64,000 nt of DNA, taken from positions 930,001-994,000 of the forward strand of contig NZ_CP162495.1 in the NCBI RefSeq assembly GCF_040939125.1, given 5' to 3'. A model generated the notes under the pieces. The model saw only the letters and a program-made list of their open reading frames with translations, was not told the DNA's origin and ran no database searches. Within the stretch, counting starts at the first letter, position 1. Each line of letters begins with the position of its first letter. Below, one piece after another: positions 61,359-64,000 of this stretch. The DNA is from Clostridium sp. BJN0013. GTDB taxonomy: Bacteria; Bacillota; Clostridia; Clostridiales; Clostridiaceae. The translations under genes and the position numbers were made by a program.

Positions 61359-62138
61359 ATGGAAAATATAATCTTGAATAATTATGAAAACTTGAATAAA
61401 GAAGAATACATGATAGAAGGAATTAATTTAACTAAAAGCTTTAATAATTTAATAGTTTTTAAGGATCTAAACATAAAGGTAAAAAAAGGTGAAGTTTTAG
61501 TAGTAATAGGAGCATCAGGATCAGGTAAAAGTACTCTTTTAAGGTGTCTAAATCATCTAGAGACATTAGACAGTGGAACTGTAATTATAGAAGGAGAAAA
61601 ATTAAATCCGAAAGATAAAAAAATGCTTAGAAAGATAACTACCAAAATGGGTATGGTATTTCAAAGTTTTAATCTATTTCCGCATATGACTGCCATTGAA
61701 AATGTTATGGAGGCTCCTTTGATAGTTAAAAAGGAAAAGAAATCAGTAGTGCTTGAAAGAGCCAAAAGGCTTTTGAATAAAGTTGGACTTGGAGATAAAA
61801 TGGATTATTATCCATCTAAACTTTCAGGAGGACAACAGCAAAGAGTTGCTATAGCAAGGGCTCTTGCTATGAATCCAGATATAATGTTGTTTGATGAGCC
61901 TACATCAGCACTAGATCCAGAACTTGTGGGAGAAGTTTTAAATGTAATGAAGGATTTGGCAAAGGATGGGATGACTATGGTGGTTGTAAGTCATGAAATG
62001 GGATTTGCAAAAGAAGTTGCGGACAGAGTTATATTTATGGATGGAGGAAAAATAGTTGAACAGGGGTCTCCTGAAGATATATTTTCTAATCCTAAAGAGG
62101 CCAGAACAAAAGCTTTCTTAGACAAAGTTATCAAGTGA
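61359..62138 (+). CDS. Polar amino-acid ABC transporter, ATP-binding protein
   Basis: 259 residues after TTGGAGGT. Walker [16 protein letters not shown] near residue 52, signature [15 protein letters not shown] near 152, Walker [15 protein letters not shown] near 172, and the switch histidine [14 protein letters not shown]. It has 18 extra N-terminal residues before [11 protein letters not shown], where homologues usually begin (ATG at 61410), so a shorter start is possible. GlnQ type. Confidence 0.94.
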   Translation: MENIILNNYENLNKEEYMIEGINLTKSFNNLIVFKDLNIKVKKGEVLVVIGASGSGKSTLLRCLNHLETLDSGTVIIEGEKLNPKDKKMLRKITTKMGMVFQSFNLFPHMTAIENVMEAPLIVKKEKKSVVLERAKRLLNKVGLGDKMDYYPSKLSGGQQQRVAIARALAMNPDIMLFDEPTSALDPELVGEVLNVMKDLAKDGMTMVVVSHEMGFAKEVADRVIFMDGGKIVEQGSPEDIFSNPKEARTKAFLDKVIK

Positions 62139-62228
62139 TTCTTAGAAGAACTTATCTAGGGCTTAACAATGATTATCCCCAATTTTAAACAAGTTTGGGG
62201 TGATGGCAGTGATAGCCTTCGGATGAAA
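62131..62228 (+). repeat. Dispersed modular repeat, copy F (right module)
   Basis: It begins ATCAAGTGATTCTTAG, then jumps straight to AGAACTTATC and the CCCCAA...TTGGGG hairpin, ending GCCTTCGGATGAAA; the left hairpin is deleted. The element overlaps the last codons and stop of the ABC ATPase gene, as copy C does with the chemotaxis gene. Confidence 0.75.
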
Positions 62229-62320
62229 TAATATTTAGTTGAAGAAAAATTAGTTGTTAATCTTAATTTAGCTATTGGTATAGTAGATAAAAATTTTGAT
62301 ATAATTTGGAGGTCTGATTT

Positions 62321-63526
62321 ATGAAGGATAAAGTTGTGTTGGCATATTCAGGAGGGCTGGATACCTCAATTATTATTCCCTGGCTTAAGGAAAATTACGA
62401 TTTAGACGTTATTGCTGCTTGTATAGATGTAGGACAAGATGATGATATGGAGGAAGTAAGAAAAAAAGCTATAAGAACAGGGGCAATTAAAGTATATATT
62501 GAAGATGTGAAGGAAGAATTTGTGAGGGATTATTTATTTAGTGCAGTAAAAGCTCATATATTGTATGAAGATGCATATTTACTTGGAACTTCTCTTGCAA
62601 GACCGCTTATGGCAAAAAGATTGGTAGAAATAGCCCATGCAGAAGGAGCTAAGTATATAGCTCATGGATGTACTGGGAAAGGTAATGATCAGGTGCGTTT
62701 TGAAGTAGGAGTAGCAAGTTTTGATCCTGAAATAGGTATAATAGCACCCTGGAGAATATGGGATATAAAATCTAGGGAAGATGCTATAGATTATGCAAAC
62801 TCTAAAGGTGTAGAAGTACCTGTAACTAAAGAAAAAATATATTCAAATGATAAAAATATATGGCATGTAAGCCATGAAGGTGGAGATTTAGAGGATCCTA
62901 AAAATGAACATAAAACCAGCATGTATTTTATGACAACTCCTCCTGAAAAAGCAAAGGATGAGGTTTCTTATGTAGAGTTGTATTTTGAACAGGGCATTCC
63001 TAAAAAGTTAAATGAAAAAGAATTACCTCCTGTAGAAATGCTAAAAGCTCTTAATAAGTTAGGTGGAGAAAATGGAATTGGAATAGTAGATATGGTAGAA
63101 AATAGATTAGTTGGCATGAAATCAAGAGGGGTTTATGAAACACCAGGTGGAACAATATTATATGCTGCTCATGCTGCTCTTGAAAGATTGACTATAGATA
63201 AGAATACTGCACATTATAAACAGATAATATCTCAGAAATATGGAGAACTTGTATATGATGGGTTATGGTTCAGTCCTTTAAGGGAGGCATTGGATGCTTT
63301 TGTAGAAGTTACCCAAAAGAATGTAACGGGAAGTGTAAAGTTGAAACTTTATAAAGGAAATGTGATGACGGTTGGAATAGATGCATCACATGCCCTGTAT
63401 GATCAGGATATTTCATCTTTTGGAGCAAGTGATTTGTACAGTCATAAAGATGCAGAAGGATTTATTAAATTATTTAGTCTTCCATATAAGATTAAAGCTA
63501 TGATAGAAAAGGAGAAAGGAAATTAG
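62321..63526 (+). CDS. argG: Argininosuccinate synthase
   Basis: 401 residues after TTGGAGGT. The pyrophosphatase-type P-loop [15 protein letters not shown] at residue 8, [29 protein letters not shown] and [11 protein letters not shown] are diagnostic. It joins citrulline and aspartate. argH follows two bases after its stop, so the two are one operon. No clear arginine-repressor box was identified in the leader. Confidence 0.97.
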   Translation: MKDKVVLAYSGGLDTSIIIPWLKENYDLDVIAACIDVGQDDDMEEVRKKAIRTGAIKVYIEDVKEEFVRDYLFSAVKAHILYEDAYLLGTSLARPLMAKRLVEIAHAEGAKYIAHGCTGKGNDQVRFEVGVASFDPEIGIIAPWRIWDIKSREDAIDYANSKGVEVPVTKEKIYSNDKNIWHVSHEGGDLEDPKNEHKTSMYFMTTPPEKAKDEVSYVELYFEQGIPKKLNEKELPPVEMLKALNKLGGENGIGIVDMVENRLVGMKSRGVYETPGGTILYAAHAALERLTIDKNTAHYKQIISQKYGELVYDGLWFSPLREALDAFVEVTQKNVTGSVKLKLYKGNVMTVGIDASHALYDQDISSFGASDLYSHKDAEGFIKLFSLPYKIKAMIEKEKGN

Positions 63527-63528
63527 TT

Positions 63529-64000
63529 ATGAAGCTTTGGGGCGGAAGATTTAAAAAATCTGAAAGTAAACTTATGGAGGATTTTAATAGTTCTCTAAGT
63601 TTTGATAGACAACTTTATAGGGAAGATATAGAAGGAAGCATGGTTCATGTTAGAATGCTTGCTAAATGTAATATTTTATCTAATGAAGAAAGTAAAGTTA
63701 TATTGAGTGGATTAGAGTCTATATTAAAAGATATAGAAGAAGATAGACTTAAAGTAGAAGGAGATTATGAAGATATACATAGCTTTGTGGAGATTAATTT
63801 AATAGAGAGGATAGGACAAGTAGCAAAAAAATTACATACCGCTAGAAGTAGAAATGATCAAGTAGCATTAGATTTTAGATTATATACTAAGAGAAAGGCT
63901 CTGGAAGTAGTTGAAAATATAGAGTATCTTCAGGATGTGATAAAAAATCTTGGTGATAAAAATAGTGTAATAATGCCGGGATATACTCATCTACAGAGGG
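63529..64000 (+). CDS. argH: Argininosuccinate lyase (3' end cut by window)
   Basis: The ATG at 63529 begins MKLWGGRFKKSESKLMEDFN and continues with FVEINLIERIG and LHTARSRNDQVALDFRLY, the fumarase/ASL-superfamily signature. About 157 of roughly 440 residues are in the window. It splits argininosuccinate into arginine and fumarate. Confidence 0.97.
   Translation, partial: MKLWGGRFKKSESKLMEDFNSSLSFDRQLYREDIEGSMVHVRMLAKCNILSNEESKVILSGLESILKDIEEDRLKVEGDYEDIHSFVEINLIERIGQVAKKLHTARSRNDQVALDFRLYTKRKALEVVENIEYLQDVIKNLGDKNSVIMPGYTHLQR

Overview
The window looks like a low-GC clostridial chromosome. Support comes from the very high A+T content, strong AGGAGG-type ribosome binding sites, frequent TTG/GTG starts, and the anaerobe-specific genes: 4-hydroxybutyryl-CoA dehydratase, a glycyl radical enzyme with its activase, RNase J-like and D-Ala-D-Ala ligase genes. 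Gene content fits Clostridium kluyveri or a close relative; that species call is an inference from memory of its 4-hydroxybutyrate metabolism, not a search result.

Layout. 1-4.4 kb: two PH-domain membrane proteins (minus strand, the second cut by the window edge), a GyrI-like remnant, a secreted glutamic (G1) peptidase and a cupin. 4.5-17.7 kb: the most coherent block. It holds an acyl carrier protein / acyl-AMP ligase / LuxE-like / LuxC-like / MaoC operon, a sigma-54 activator with PAS, AAA+ and Fis domains, a 4-hydroxybutyrate operon (abfD, NifU-like protein, CoA-transferase with an extra N-terminal domain, permease) and rpoN itself. Both operons have a textbook -24/-12 promoter, each preceded by two copies of a TTGCA...TGCAA-type inverted repeat, so the block reads as a self-contained sigma-54 regulon joining 4-hydroxybutyryl-CoA metabolism to reduction of an ACP-bound acyl group.

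17.7-25 kb: a NatAB-like ABC exporter, a short-chain dehydrogenase, a chemotaxis receptor, an IS110 element and a small secreted Asp-box protein. 25-34.5 kb: a two-component system whose kinase is frameshifted, an XRE-cupin regulator, a glycyl radical enzyme lacking the usual catalytic Glu, its activase, a SAM-I riboswitch with no methionine gene behind it, a DUF2325-type gene, and a frameshifted Fe-alcohol dehydrogenase. 34.5-46.5 kb: an accessory zone with an intact IS4 element (9-bp target duplication), transposase and prophage remnants, small DNA-binding and zinc-finger-like proteins, a GNAT, a flavin reductase, a DUF2935 protein and a possible relic CRISPR repeat pair.

46.5-50.8 kb: between tRNA-Trp and tRNA-Leu lies a 968-residue protein that joins an archaeo-eukaryotic-type primase, an SF2 helicase and a PLD-like domain (TOTE-like), a candidate conflict/defence protein, with small coiled-coil ORFs upstream. 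50.8-64 kb: TPP-riboswitch-controlled thiamine salvage (thiD-thiM-thiE), DAHP synthase, a long beta-CASP nuclease with a duplicated C-terminal domain, ddl, an intact ISAs1 element, a polar amino-acid ABC transporter and argG-argH (argH cut by the window end).

A modular intergenic repeat family occurs at seven places across the window and was not explained by any gene. Several genes are disrupted by single-base shifts; without reads I cannot separate real decay from sequencing error.
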